From: Pseudomonadota bacterium | Lineage (GTDB): Bacteria; Pseudomonadota; Alphaproteobacteria; Sphingomonadales; Sphingomonadaceae | Length of the DNA stretch: 36,122 nt | Direction of reading: 5' to 3' | Assembly (NCBI GenBank): GCA_023424095.1 | Contig: JAFAEG010000128.1 | Coordinates: 1 to 36,122 of the forward strand | Part shown: piece by piece, positions 17,293 to 24,896 of the stretch | Numbering within the stretch: position 1 is the first letter of the stretch | Layout: the number at the start of each line of letters is the position of its first letter | Made by a program: the position numbers and the translations under genes | The notes under the pieces: model-generated | Told to the model about the DNA's origin: nothing | The model's database searches: none | What the model saw: only the letters and a program-made list of their open reading frames with translations

Positions 17293-18297
17293 TCACAGCG
17301 CCCTTATCGCCGCCGCCAGCGCATCGACATGGGCGGGGTCGCTGTCCCAGCTGGTGACCAGCCGCACTTCGCCCGGGGCCCAATCGTAGAAATCGAAACC
17401 CAAAGCGCGCAACGCCGCCGCTTCGGCCGGCGACACCTTCAGGAACACCTCATTCGCCTCGACCGGCACGACCAGCCGCTCCGGCCCGGCGGCCTCGGCG
17501 ATCCGCGCCGAGGCATCATTGGCGGCGCGGGCATTGCGCAGCCACAGATCGCCCTCGATCATCGCCAGCAATTGCGCGGCCAGATAGCGGCCCTTGGAGA
17601 GCAGATGCCCGGCCCGCTTGCGGCGATAGCGGGTCGCCTCGGCGCGGTCGGGATCGAAGAAGATCAATGCCTCCGCCGACAGGCCGCCATTCTTCACGCA
17701 GCCGAAGCTCATGATATCGACGCCGGCGCGCCAGGTGAGGTCCGCCGGGCTGGCATTGGTCCGCGCTGCGGCATTGGCGAAACGCGCGCCGTCGAGGTGG
17801 AGGCCAAGGCCGCGCGCCTTGCAGATTGCGCCGAGCGCCGCCGTTTCCTCGGCCGTATAGACCAGGCCATATTCGGTCGCATTGGTGATCGAGACGGCGT
17901 GCGGCTGGGCCCAATGGACACCGTCCGGGACCAGATCGAGCCGCTCGGTCAGCGAGGCGGGCGTCAGCTTCGCGCCCTCGCCCTCGACCAGCAGCAATTT
18001 CGCGCCATGGGTGTAGAATTCAGGCGCGCCGCATTCGTCATTCTGGATGTGCGCATCCTTGTGGCAGATGACCGCGCCGTGCGGCGGACACAGCTCGGCC
18101 AGTGCCAGCGCATTGGCGGCGGTGCCGGTGGCGATCCAGAGCGCCGCGACCTCGGTGCCGAACAAAGCGGAAAAGGCACCGTCCAGCCGCTTGCTCCAGG
18201 CATCGCCGTCATAGGCGGTGTCGAGCCGGTTGGCGTCGGCCAGCGAAGCCAGAACTTCCGGGCAGGCCGCGGCCGCATTGTCCGAGAAAAAGCGCAT
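17293..18297 (-). CDS. threonine aldolase-like PLP enzyme
   Basis: The 334-residue protein belongs to the beta-eliminating lyase/low-specificity threonine aldolase group: MRFFSDNAAAACPEVL opening, GTAANALAL cofactor contact, LHLDGARFANAA with the cofactor-binding Asp, and the PLP-binding Lys in FGCVKNGG. Members cleave L-threonine or L-allo-threonine to glycine and acetaldehyde. The open frame reaches 18366, but ATG 18297 fits the family N-terminus. It heads a tight minus-strand cluster with EamA (7-nt gap). I leave the symbol blank because the related phenylserine aldolases look alike. Confidence 0.88.
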   Translation of the reverse strand: MRFFSDNAAAACPEVLASLADANRLDTAYDGDAWSKRLDGAFSALFGTEVAALWIATGTAANALALAELCPPHGAVICHKDAHIQNDECGAPEFYTHGAKLLLVEGEGAKLTPASLTERLDLVPDGVHWAQPHAVSITNATEYGLVYTAEETAALGAICKARGLGLHLDGARFANAAARTNASPADLTWRAGVDIMSFGCVKNGGLSAEALIFFDPDRAEATRYRRKRAGHLLSKGRYLAAQLLAMIEGDLWLRNARAANDASARIAEAAGPERLVVPVEANEVFLKVSPAEAAALRALGFDFYDWAPGEVRLVTSWDSDPAHVDALAAAIRAL

Positions 18298-18413
18298 TGC
18301 GTCGCTTCCTTGCGGCCCGCCCGTCGCCGCGTCAACGCGCCCTGTCCAAGTGCCTGACTTAACCAAGCTTTAGGGACAAAGCGCGTAGGGTGCCCTCTCT
18401 CGGCGAGGCTGAA

Positions 18414-18845
18414 ATGAGCGCAGACACATTCAATCACAATGATGCGGCCGGGCAGCGCCGGGCCAAGCGGGCCCGCGTGCTGCTGGCGGCCAAGCTGAAG
18501 ACGCCAAGCGGGGAAATCGATTGCCGACTGCGCGATCTGTCCCGCAAGGGCGCGCTGGTCGAGTGCAAGCCCACGCCCGCGACCGGGACGGAGCTGATCT
18601 TCCAGCGCGGCGCGATCTCGGTGCCGGCGCGCGTCGCCTGGTCGCAGCCGGGCCGGATCGGCCTGGAGTTCGAGCATATGATCGACGAGGCGGAGGTGCT
18701 GGTGCAGCTCGGTCCCGGCACACCGAAGGAAGTCAGAACTCCTTATCGCCAGACCATCCGCGGCAGCGTGAGCGAGCATGAGCGCAAGCTCGCCGCCACC
18801 TGGGGCATGACGGTCGGAATCACCATCCCCGACGGGTCTCACTGA
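18414..18845 (+). CDS. PilZ domain protein 1
   Basis: This 143-residue protein has the c-di-GMP-binding PilZ pair: RRAKR (RxxxR) near residues 15-19 and DLSRKG (DxSxxG) near residues 40-45, followed by the beta-barrel ending in GLEFEH. A C-terminal helical tail (KEVRTPYRQTIRG to the end) is extra. ATG 18414 follows GCGAGGCTGAA; an in-frame start at 18390 is possible. It is followed after 11 nt by a second PilZ gene. Confidence 0.88.
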   Translation: MSADTFNHNDAAGQRRAKRARVLLAAKLKTPSGEIDCRLRDLSRKGALVECKPTPATGTELIFQRGAISVPARVAWSQPGRIGLEFEHMIDEAEVLVQLGPGTPKEVRTPYRQTIRGSVSEHERKLAATWGMTVGITIPDGSH

Positions 18846-18856
18846 GCCCGCGGCGC

Positions 18857-19246
18857 ATGGACGTGTTCGGCTCCATCTGGGATTTCGGCGGCGGCGAGGA
18901 CGATGCTGGCGGCTTGCTGGGCGAGCTGAGCACCTGGCACCGGCCGGTCACCAAGCGCGAACGCAAATCGTCGCGGCTGGCGGTCGACATGAATGCGGGC
19001 CTGCGCCAGCGCGGCGCCAGCGGCGTCTCAGTACGCGTGGTCGATCTGTCCGCGCACGGTTTCCGCGTGGCAAGCCACCTCGAATTGCCGATCGGCACCG
19101 ACGTGTGGCTGCGCCTGCCCGGCCTCGAGCCCTATCACGCCACCGTCGCCTGGCAGGAAGGCCATTTCATCGGCTGCGCCTTCGAGCGCCCGCTCCACCC
19201 GGCGGTGGTCGACATGATCGTGCGGCGTGCGGCGGGGAACGCCTGA
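18857..19246 (+). CDS. PilZ domain protein 2
   Basis: The 129-residue protein carries RKSSR (RxxxR, about 36-40) and DLSAHGFRV (DxSxxG, about 63-71), so its c-di-GMP site looks intact. An unusual acidic-aromatic N-terminus (MDVFGSIWDFGGGEDDAGG) precedes the domain and could be a partner-binding tail. It is unlike PilZ protein 1 outside the core, so this is an old duplication or two independent PilZ proteins in one transcript. The output (motility, exopolysaccharide, other) is unknown. Confidence 0.87.
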   Translation: MDVFGSIWDFGGGEDDAGGLLGELSTWHRPVTKRERKSSRLAVDMNAGLRQRGASGVSVRVVDLSAHGFRVASHLELPIGTDVWLRLPGLEPYHATVAWQEGHFIGCAFERPLHPAVVDMIVRRAAGNA

Positions 19247-19262
19247 GCGGCGGTTGGCCCCT

Positions 19263-19835
19263 CTAGGAAATCCAAAGGTTAAGCCGGCCAACGATGACCC
19301 AGGTGCCGTCAGGCTGGCGCTCCAGGTGATCGAGAAAGCCGCCCCCGGCCAACGGTCCGCTAACGCCGCGCCATTCGACCAGCGCATGCCGCCCGTCTAT
19401 GCTTAGCACCGGCAGTTCGATCGCGTGGATCGCGGCGAAAAACAGCCCGTCCTCTTGAACGCGTACGCCGTTCTCTCGCGCTTCCCTGCCGAGCCCGGCA
19501 CCAGCCCTTTCGAGCATGACACGAAGGGTTGGACAATGAGCAGGCGCATCGCGATGGGCCGTTTCGGCCCAGCGACGGAACAAGGCGCGGTCTGGTGGCA
19601 TCCCGGCCGACTCTTCGCCCGTCTGATACCAGTGCGCGCGCGTATAGCGTACACGATCCTTCTCGCCTGCCATCTCCTCAAACACGAGCGGCCGAGACTG
19701 ATGATCGGAGGCGAGAATATGGTCGGCGACCGCCATCGCGGCCGCGCAAGGCCCATCCTCGGAGAAGGCTGCCGCCGCAGGGCCGGCGCCGAAGGCCGAA
19801 AGCCATGCCAGAAGACCGATGCGCGCGAATCTCAC
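19263..19835 (-). CDS. exported protein, unknown
   Basis: The 190-residue product has a clear signal peptide (MRFARIGLLAWLSAFGAGPAAA, cut before AFSEDG). The mature part has a helical first half with CAAAMAVADHILA and a Cys-containing AHCPTLRVML, then a beta-rich end (LFFAAIHAIELPVLSIDGRHALVEWRGVSGPLAGGGFLDHLERQPDGTWVIVGR) reminiscent of SnoaL/NTF2-like domains, though I cannot confirm this. It uses a GTG start at 19835. It converges with the PilZ gene with a 16-nt gap. Confidence 0.72.
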   Translation of the reverse strand: MRFARIGLLAWLSAFGAGPAAAAFSEDGPCAAAMAVADHILASDHQSRPLVFEEMAGEKDRVRYTRAHWYQTGEESAGMPPDRALFRRWAETAHRDAPAHCPTLRVMLERAGAGLGREARENGVRVQEDGLFFAAIHAIELPVLSIDGRHALVEWRGVSGPLAGGGFLDHLERQPDGTWVIVGRLNLWIS

Positions 19836-19894
19836 ACGCTATCTCTCGGCCATCTCCCCGCGCTCGCCAAGGGCGATCTCGCCTGCGGGCCGAC

Positions 19895-20137
19895 TTAGCC
19901 CAGGCCGAGCGCCGCCTTGTAGGTCTCGAGCAGAGCTTCCGCTTCGTCGCGGGCATTCTTTTCCATTTTGCGCAGGCGGACGATGGTGCGCATCGTCTTG
20001 GGATCGTAGCCGCGCGCCTTGGCTTCGCCGTAGACGTCCTTCACGTCGTCCGCGATGCCCTTCTTTTCCTCTTCGAGCCGTTCGATCCGCTCGATGAGCA
20101 ACCGAAGTTCGTCGGCCGCGACATTGCCTTCCGCCAT
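19895..20137 (-). CDS. gapR: DUF2312/GapR-type nucleoid protein
   Basis: The 80-residue protein matches DUF2312: an N-terminal coiled coil (LRLLIERIERLEEEKKGIADDVKDVYGEAKARGYD) and a C-terminal basic region KTMRTIVRLRKMEKNARDEAEALLETYKAALG. Caulobacter GapR, of this family, is a nucleoid-associated protein that prefers overtwisted DNA ahead of the replication fork and at gene ends. It is divergent from pyk, with 105 nt between the starts. Symbol assigned by family; some genomes carry paralogues. Confidence 0.9.
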   Translation of the reverse strand: MAEGNVAADELRLLIERIERLEEEKKGIADDVKDVYGEAKARGYDPKTMRTIVRLRKMEKNARDEAEALLETYKAALGLG

Positions 20138-20242
20138 TTCTTGATTCGTCCTGCTGAATGATGTGGCGGCGGTCTAGGCAAAGGGTGCCGAGCGCTCAAC
20201 CCCGCCTTGCGCTGCCATCCACAGTCTTTATGCGCTGGCGTC

Positions 20243-21724
20243 ATGCCCACGCCGAAATCGAGTCCCAGCCGCTTCGTGCCGCGCACGCGCAAGGTGCGCA
20301 TCCTCGCCACATTGGGACCGGCGAGCGACACGCCCGAAATGATCCGCGCGCTGTCGCAGGCGGGGGCCGACGCGTTCCGGCTGAACATGAGCCACGGCAC
20401 GCACGCCGATCACAAGCAGAGGATCGAGACGATCCGCGCGCTGGAAAGCGAGCTGGAGCGGCCGACCACGATCCTGGTCGACCTGCAGGGGCCGAAATTG
20501 CGGGTCGGCAAATTTGCCGGCGGCCGCGCCACCTTGGCCAATGGCGCCACCTTCGCCTTCGACCAGGACGAAGCGCCGGGCGATTCGAGCCGCGTCCGCC
20601 TGCCCCACCGCGAGATTTTCCAGGCGATCGAGACCGGCGCGCGGCTGCTGGTCGACGACGGCAAATTGGTGTTCCGGGTCACCGCCGTGTCGCCGCAGCG
20701 GATCGAGGCGATCGTCGAGGTCGGCGGCGCGATTTCGGACAATAAGGGGCTGAACGTCCCCGACGTCGTGCTGCCGATGGCGGCGCTGACCGAGAAGGAC
20801 CGGGCGGACCTCGCCTTCGCGCTCGACAATCATGCCGACTGGATCGCTTTGTCCTTCGTGCAGCGGCCAGAAGACGTGGCCGAGGCGCGGCGGCTGATTG
20901 GCGGCAAGGCGGCCTTGCTGGTGAAGATCGAAAAGCCGCAGGCGATCGAGCGGCTGGAGGAGATTCTCGAGCTGGCCGACGCGGCGATGGTCGCGCGCGG
21001 CGATCTGGGCGTGGAAATGCCGCCCGAGCAGGTGCCGCCGCTGCAGAAGACGATCGTCGAAATGGCGCGGCAGATGGGCAAGCCGGTGGTCGTGGCCACG
21101 CAGATGCTGGAATCGATGATCACCGCGCCGTCGCCGACCCGCGCCGAAGTCTCCGACGTCGCCACCGCCGTTTATGACGGCGCCGACGCGATCATGCTGT
21201 CGGCGGAAAGCGCCAGCGGCCAGTTCCCGCTGGAGGCGGTCGGCATGATGAACCGGATCGCGACCGCGGTCGAAGCCGATCCGACCCACCATGCCCGCGT
21301 CCATTTCACCGAGACCAAGGCCGATTTCACCACCAATGACGCGATCGCCGAGGCGGCCGCGGGCAATATGGTGAAGGTGGTGAGCGCGGCCGGCATCGTC
21401 TGCTTCACCATGTCGGGCAGCACCGCCCGCCGGCTGGCGCGCGAACGGCCGACCGTGCCGTTGCTGGTGCTGACGCCATCGGTGAAGACGGCGCGGCGGC
21501 TCGGCCTGTTGTGGGGCGCGCATGCGGTGCGCACCCGCGATGTCGACAGTTTCGAGGAAATGGTCGGCAAGTCCAAGCGCATGGCGCTGCGCCACGGCCT
21601 CGCGAAAGCGGGCCAGCGGCTGATCCTGGTCGCCGGCGTGCCGTTCAAGACGCCGGGATCGACCAACGTCCTGCACATCGTCCGGCTGGTCGGCGACGAA
21701 CTGGAACGCCACGACCGGGATTGA
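20243..21724 (+). CDS. pyk: pyruvate kinase
   Basis: The 493-residue enzyme has KVRILATLGPASDT at the N-terminus, LNMSHG, the substrate/metal region KIEKPQAIERLEEIL followed by MVARGDLGVEMP, and ATQMLESM plus EVSDVATAVYDGADAIMLSAESA. It catalyses PEP + ADP to pyruvate + ATP, the last step of lower glycolysis/Entner-Doudoroff. All catalytic motifs look intact and the C-terminal allosteric domain is full length. ATG 20243 is preferred; the in-frame 20207 start would add residues without family support. Confidence 0.96.
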   Translation: MPTPKSSPSRFVPRTRKVRILATLGPASDTPEMIRALSQAGADAFRLNMSHGTHADHKQRIETIRALESELERPTTILVDLQGPKLRVGKFAGGRATLANGATFAFDQDEAPGDSSRVRLPHREIFQAIETGARLLVDDGKLVFRVTAVSPQRIEAIVEVGGAISDNKGLNVPDVVLPMAALTEKDRADLAFALDNHADWIALSFVQRPEDVAEARRLIGGKAALLVKIEKPQAIERLEEILELADAAMVARGDLGVEMPPEQVPPLQKTIVEMARQMGKPVVVATQMLESMITAPSPTRAEVSDVATAVYDGADAIMLSAESASGQFPLEAVGMMNRIATAVEADPTHHARVHFTETKADFTTNDAIAEAAAGNMVKVVSAAGIVCFTMSGSTARRLARERPTVPLLVLTPSVKTARRLGLLWGAHAVRTRDVDSFEEMVGKSKRMALRHGLAKAGQRLILVAGVPFKTPGSTNVLHIVRLVGDELERHDRD

Positions 21725-21801
21725 TCAATCCGGTCCGAAACGGACCAGATGATGGCGGCGATTTCACCGCTTGTTAGGGGCGACGCGAGCAGGATCGGCG
21801 C

Positions 21802-22347
21802 ATGTCGCGCCATTGGGATTTTCGGAAGGAATTCTCGCCCACACGGCGCTCGAGACGGCGGCGACGCGGCTTCTGGCGGTTCGGTTGGGACGAGATCAGG
21901 CTGGTCCTGGTCGTCGGAGTCACGCTCGGGCTCGTCAGCCAGCTCGGCTCGTTCGGTCGCGGCGCCTCCGAGGTCATCGCGGAAGGGGACGGCAGGGTCA
22001 CAGTCGTCTCCGGTCCGGTGGGCATCGTCGACGGGGACACGTTCGACCATCGCGGTCAGCGCATCCGCATCGCCGACATCGATACGCCGGAAATGCGTTC
22101 GGACTGCGCCGCCGAAGTCAGTTTGGCGCGGGCGGCAAGGGATCGGCTCAGCGTGCTGCTGGCGCAGGGGCCGTTCGAACTGCACCGGATCGACCGCGAC
22201 GAGGATCAATATGGCCGCAAGCTGCGCGTGGTGGTGCGCGGTGGGCAATCGATCGGCGACCGGCTGGTGGCGGAAGGCCTGGCCCGGACCTGGAGCGGGC
22301 GGCGCGAGCCTTGGTGCTCGGCCGGGCGGTTGATCAATAGCCTTTGA
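21802..22347 (+). CDS. membrane-anchored SNase-like (thermonuclease) protein
   Basis: The 181-residue protein begins with an Arg-rich cytoplasmic stretch (RRSRRRRRGFWRF), then one membrane span (LVLVVGVTLGLVSQLG), then a staphylococcal-nuclease fold. Key residues are present: Asp in VDGDTF, the Arg in RIADIDTPE with its Glu, and the Arg in DEDQYGRKLRV. Location is probably inner membrane with the nuclease domain outward, where Ca2+ is available. The last 14 nt overlap the convergent lipoprotein gene. Nucleic-acid cleavage is likely but not certain. Confidence 0.88.
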   Translation: MSRHWDFRKEFSPTRRSRRRRRGFWRFGWDEIRLVLVVGVTLGLVSQLGSFGRGASEVIAEGDGRVTVVSGPVGIVDGDTFDHRGQRIRIADIDTPEMRSDCAAEVSLARAARDRLSVLLAQGPFELHRIDRDEDQYGRKLRVVVRGGQSIGDRLVAEGLARTWSGRREPWCSAGRLINSL

Positions 22348-22843
22348 AGCAGAGGCTGGCGGGGTCGAAACTGCCCTCAAGCACCTGAATGCGGGCGCCG
22401 GCCGGCATCAACGTAACGTGATCGATGCCGGCGAGGCCGAGAGTGCGGCGCGAAAAGCCGGTGCCCCAGGTCGCGACTCGGCTGTGGCCAGGGCGGGCCA
22501 TGCCGTCCCAGACCGCCAGTTCCATGCGGCCCGCGCCGCTCGCCGCGCCGGTGACGGTGAGATGGGTGTGCCGGGCAGCGCAGCCGGGCGCGGCCGGATT
22601 GTGGACGGCGATCAACGTGCGGCCCGGGGTCAACGCGCCGCCGCTCCAGCCGCGGCGGCCCTGGCCATCCTCCTCCAACAGAGTGAAGCATGACGTCTCG
22701 CCGGCGACGGGCGGCGCATTGACCGGGGCGCAGGCCTGGTGATCGGCGTCCGCCATCTGACGGTCATAGAGCGGCGCGGCGATCGAGCAGCCCGCCGTCG
22801 CGACCGCCAGCAAGAGCACAATTCCCGTCCGTTCGATCCGCAT
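22334..22843 (-). CDS. lipoprotein, unknown
   Basis: The 169-residue protein begins MRIERTGIVLLLAVATAGCSIAAP, a signal peptide with lipobox ATAGC, so it should be lipid-anchored. The mature part has Cys in ADHQACAP, ETSCFTLLEED and APGCAARHTH, and LCFKGY at the end, suggesting disulfides, with a beta-rich middle. I do not recognise the family. Its 3' end overlaps the SNase-like gene by 14 nt. Confidence 0.75.
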   Translation of the reverse strand: MRIERTGIVLLLAVATAGCSIAAPLYDRQMADADHQACAPVNAPPVAGETSCFTLLEEDGQGRRGWSGGALTPGRTLIAVHNPAAPGCAARHTHLTVTGAASGAGRMELAVWDGMARPGHSRVATWGTGFSRRTLGLAGIDHVTLMPAGARIQVLEGSFDPASLCFKGY

Positions 22844-22910
22844 GGCCGCTATCCCCCGACGGCCGCATCTTCGCCCAAGCCGAGCGCGGGAGCAACGCTT
22901 CGCCGCGCGG

Positions 22911-23000
22911 TCAGGCGAGATAGGCGGTCGGCCACGACAAAGTGGCGATCAGCGCCATCGCGAAGACGGCGCTGAGCCGCTGGAGGACGATGTTCTTCAT
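22911..23000 (-). CDS. possible 29-residue membrane peptide
   Basis: An ATG at 23000 opens a 29-codon frame (MKNIVLQRLSAVFAMALIAT then LSWPTAYLA, stop at 22911-22913). It has a basic N-terminus and one hydrophobic span, like other small membrane peptides in this window. It fills the gap between the lipoprotein start (22843) and the L,D-transpeptidase stop (23089) on the same strand. The ribosome site is weak, so this is tentative. Similarity to peptides A and B is only compositional. Confidence 0.35.
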   Translation of the reverse strand: MKNIVLQRLSAVFAMALIATLSWPTAYLA

Positions 23001-23088
23001 GCTTCGACCATGCGCAGAGCAGCGGCCGCGCGGCGACCGGGTCGCGATGAAGGTGCGGCGGCGCGAGACGAAGCTGGTGCTCCGGCGG

Positions 23089-23727
23089 TCAGCCTTCCGA
23101 ACGGCCGCTCCAGATGATCACCTGGTCGCCCACACCAACCTGATCGAACAGCAGGGCGGCGAATTCGAGCGGCAGGCCGATGCAGCCGTGGGTGGCGCGG
23201 TCATTGCCCTGGTTGGCGCTGCCGTGGAGCGCGACGCCGTCGTCGGTCAGGCGCAGCATGTGCGGCATCGGCGCATTGTAGATGTTGGAAGTGTGATCGC
23301 GCTTCTTCTGCTTCACCGGGAAGGTGCCGAGCGGGGTCGGGTGGTCGCCATAGCCATAGAGGAAGTGGGCGCGGCCGATCTCGACGCCGCCGCGATAGGC
23401 CGAAAGGGTGCGCGAGCGCAGGTTCACCACCACCGTCGCCGGGCCGCGGGCCGCGGCGGCATCCTCCGCCGACCAGACATATTGGCCCGGCTCGAGCCAG
23501 CGGGTGACGGTGATTTCCTTGGTGATGCGCAGATTTTTCACCGCCTCCGGGCGCTTGTCCTGCTCGGCGACGACCGGTTGGCCGCGATTCTGCTCGGTCT
23601 CGGCCGGCAAGGCGATGACGGCGGAAATCTCGGCCGATTCGGGCTGGCCGGACACCGTGGCGTCCGGCGACATCAGGATGACGAGGCCGATGAAGCTCAG
23701 CAGAAAACTGGTTTTACCGAACATCAT
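23089..23727 (-). CDS. L,D-transpeptidase (YkuD domain)
   Basis: The 212-residue protein has an N-terminal signal or anchor (SFLLSFIGLVILMSPDATVSG) and a C-terminal YkuD domain. Landmarks are YGYGDHPTPLGTFPV and the active-site block HGSANQGNDRATHGCIGLP with catalytic His and Cys. The residue after the Cys block is IG rather than the common [VI]R, a variant I have seen described for alphaproteobacterial members. It probably makes 3-3 or lipoprotein cross-links in the periplasmic peptidoglycan. The start is one of two adjacent ATGs (23727 or 23724), with GAAGG upstream. Confidence 0.9.
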   Translation of the reverse strand: MMFGKTSFLLSFIGLVILMSPDATVSGQPESAEISAVIALPAETEQNRGQPVVAEQDKRPEAVKNLRITKEITVTRWLEPGQYVWSAEDAAAARGPATVVVNLRSRTLSAYRGGVEIGRAHFLYGYGDHPTPLGTFPVKQKKRDHTSNIYNAPMPHMLRLTDDGVALHGSANQGNDRATHGCIGLPLEFAALLFDQVGVGDQVIIWSGRSEG

Positions 23728-23773
23728 CGCGTCTTTGCCTTCGCTCCCGTCAGGATGCTGGCCCGAAGGCCCC

Positions 23774-23810
23774 ACGCGCGCGGCCCGCGCAAGCGCGCGC
23801 TCGCGCGCGT
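23774..23810. repeat. alternating CG inverted repeat
   Basis: ACGCGCGCG (23774-23782) and CGCGCGCGT (23802-23810) are exact inverted complements separated by 19 nt that are themselves mostly alternating C and G. It lies between the divergent L,D-transpeptidase and small-lipoprotein genes. Such purine-pyrimidine alternation can adopt Z-DNA under negative supercoiling; this is inference. Confidence 0.6.
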
Positions 23811-23894
23811 CCCGGAACGGTACCGATAGAGCGAAGGGGTTAATCGTCGGTGCGCGGCTTGACTCGGCACGGCGCGCGGCGAAAGTTCGGGGCG

Positions 23895-24113
23895 ATGAAG
23901 CGGACCTGCCTCGCCCTGCTCGCTCTGCCGCTGGCGCTGACCGCCTGCCAGCGCAGCGCGCCGGCCGATGCCAATGCGAGCGCGCCGCAGCCGCCCGGTG
24001 CGGACCGGCTGATGGCCCGCGGTCGCGGCGACCGTGCGGAACGGGTCGACACCAAGAGCGAAAGCCGAATCAGGTGCAAGGAAGCGGTCGCTTCCATCCC
24101 CTGTGCGCCCTGA
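23895..24113 (+). CDS. small lipoprotein, unknown
   Basis: This 72-residue protein starts at ATG 23895 (MKRTCLALLALPLALTACQR), with lipobox LTAC. The in-frame start at 23850 would spoil the signal peptide. The mature ~55 residues are polar and low-complexity, with two more Cys in RCKEAVASIPCAP that could form a disulfide. It has the length and make-up of an entericidin-like or sphingomonad small lipoprotein, without a recognisable family. It stands alone just before the tRNA gene, which is convergent. Confidence 0.65.
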   Translation: MKRTCLALLALPLALTACQRSAPADANASAPQPPGADRLMARGRGDRAERVDTKSESRIRCKEAVASIPCAP

Positions 24114-24135
24114 GGCGATATTGAGATAAAGAAAT

Positions 24136-24212
24136 TGGTCGGGGAAAGAGGATTCGAACCTCCGGCCCCTGCCTCCCGAAGACAGTGCTCTACCAGGCTG
24201 AGCTATTCCCCG
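24136..24212 (-). tRNA. tRNA-Pro (anticodon CGG)
   Basis: The minus strand forms a full 77-nt cloverleaf with encoded CCA. The acceptor is CGGGGAA/TTCCCCG (C1-G72 as in bacterial tRNA-Pro) with discriminator A. The D-arm contains AGCTCAGCCTGGTAGAGC. The anticodon stem CTGTC/GGCAG flanks loop TTCGGGA (anticodon CGG), and the T-arm is GGAGGTTCGAATCCTC. It reads proline CCG codons, frequent in this GC-rich DNA. A good promoter lies 54 nt upstream. Confidence 0.96.
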
Positions 24213-24265
24213 ACCGATCATCCGGCAGCCCCCTCAAAGGGTCCGCCAGCGGAAGCAGAGGCGGG

Positions 24266-24294
24266 TCTATAGGGGCGGCTCTTGCCGGGTGCAA
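24266..24294 (-). promoter_or_regulatory. sigma-70 promoter of tRNA-Pro
   Basis: On the minus strand, TTGCAC (24289-24294) and TATAGA (24266-24271) are spaced by exactly 17 nt, close to consensus. Transcription would start near 24259, leaving about 47 nt of 5' leader for RNase P to remove before the tRNA. Confidence 0.65.
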
Positions 24295-24346
24295 GCCGCC
24301 TGAAGCATGGGGTGTGCCGAAGGGATGGACGGCGCAGCCGGACGGC

Positions 24347-24895
24347 TCAGCGAACCTCCGAACTGTCGTCGGTCACGATCCAGTCGATCACCTGGCAGAC
24401 GTTCACGCCCCGGCGCACCCGCTGCGTGCCGTCCTGCAAGGTCGCCTGCAGATCATAGACGCACTCGCCATTGCCGTCGTTGAAATCGATGGTCACCGTT
24501 CCGCCGGGGCGCAACACGCCGGTCGGGATGCGATCCTGGCCCCAATTGCTGTCGCTGGTCGCCGAACCCTTGATCAGGGTGATGGTCTGGCTGCTGGCAT
24601 TGTTCACCCGGATGCGCCGGTCCTGGGCGGCCGGACCGGCCGGCGTCACCGCTGGCCCCGGCGTCGCCACGGGAGCGACCGGCGGCGTCATCGGCTGCTG
24701 GCCGGGCTGCTGGGGCTGAAGGGCGGGCTGCACGGCGCCGGGCGCGGCATTGGCCACGGAGCCGTTCTTCGCGCCGCCGGTGCCGAACATGCCGCCGGAA
24801 CTCGCGTCGCCTTCGCTGCGCTGGCAGGCCGTGCCGGCGAGCAACGCCAGGATCGCCGCCGCGCGGATCGTCGTCTTGCTCCAGTCCGCTTTCAT
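24347..24895 (-). CDS. lipoprotein with C-terminal beta domain, unknown
   Basis: The 182-residue product has a signal peptide (RAAAILALLAGTACQRSEG; lipobox around AGTAC), a long Pro/Gln/Ala linker (about 50-95), and a C-terminal domain with RRIRVNNASSQTITLIKGSA, GGTVTIDFNDGNGECVYD and VNVCQVIDWIVTDD. The two Cys of that domain could pair. The domain type recurs in proteobacterial exported proteins, but I know no function. GGGGAGGATGAG precedes ATG 24895. It begins 1 nt after the stop of the reductase gene, so the two are in one operon. Confidence 0.8.
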   Translation of the reverse strand: MKADWSKTTIRAAAILALLAGTACQRSEGDASSGGMFGTGGAKNGSVANAAPGAVQPALQPQQPGQQPMTPPVAPVATPGPAVTPAGPAAQDRRIRVNNASSQTITLIKGSATSDSNWGQDRIPTGVLRPGGTVTIDFNDGNGECVYDLQATLQDGTQRVRRGVNVCQVIDWIVTDDSSEVR

Positions 24896-24896
24896 C

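Noticed and set aside
20228..21712. Minus-strand open frame opposite pyruvate kinase
   Set aside because: His/Arg/Gln-rich antisense mirror of pyk with no recognisable fold.
23814..23843. GGAAC...GGTT as a general-stress (EcfG) promoter for the small lipoprotein gene
   Set aside because: The spacer is 18 nt and the -10 is GGTT rather than CGTT, outside the normal EcfG pattern.
24136..24212. tRNA-Pro as integration site of a mobile element
   Set aside because: No integrase, no direct repeat of the tRNA 3' end and no composition change nearby.
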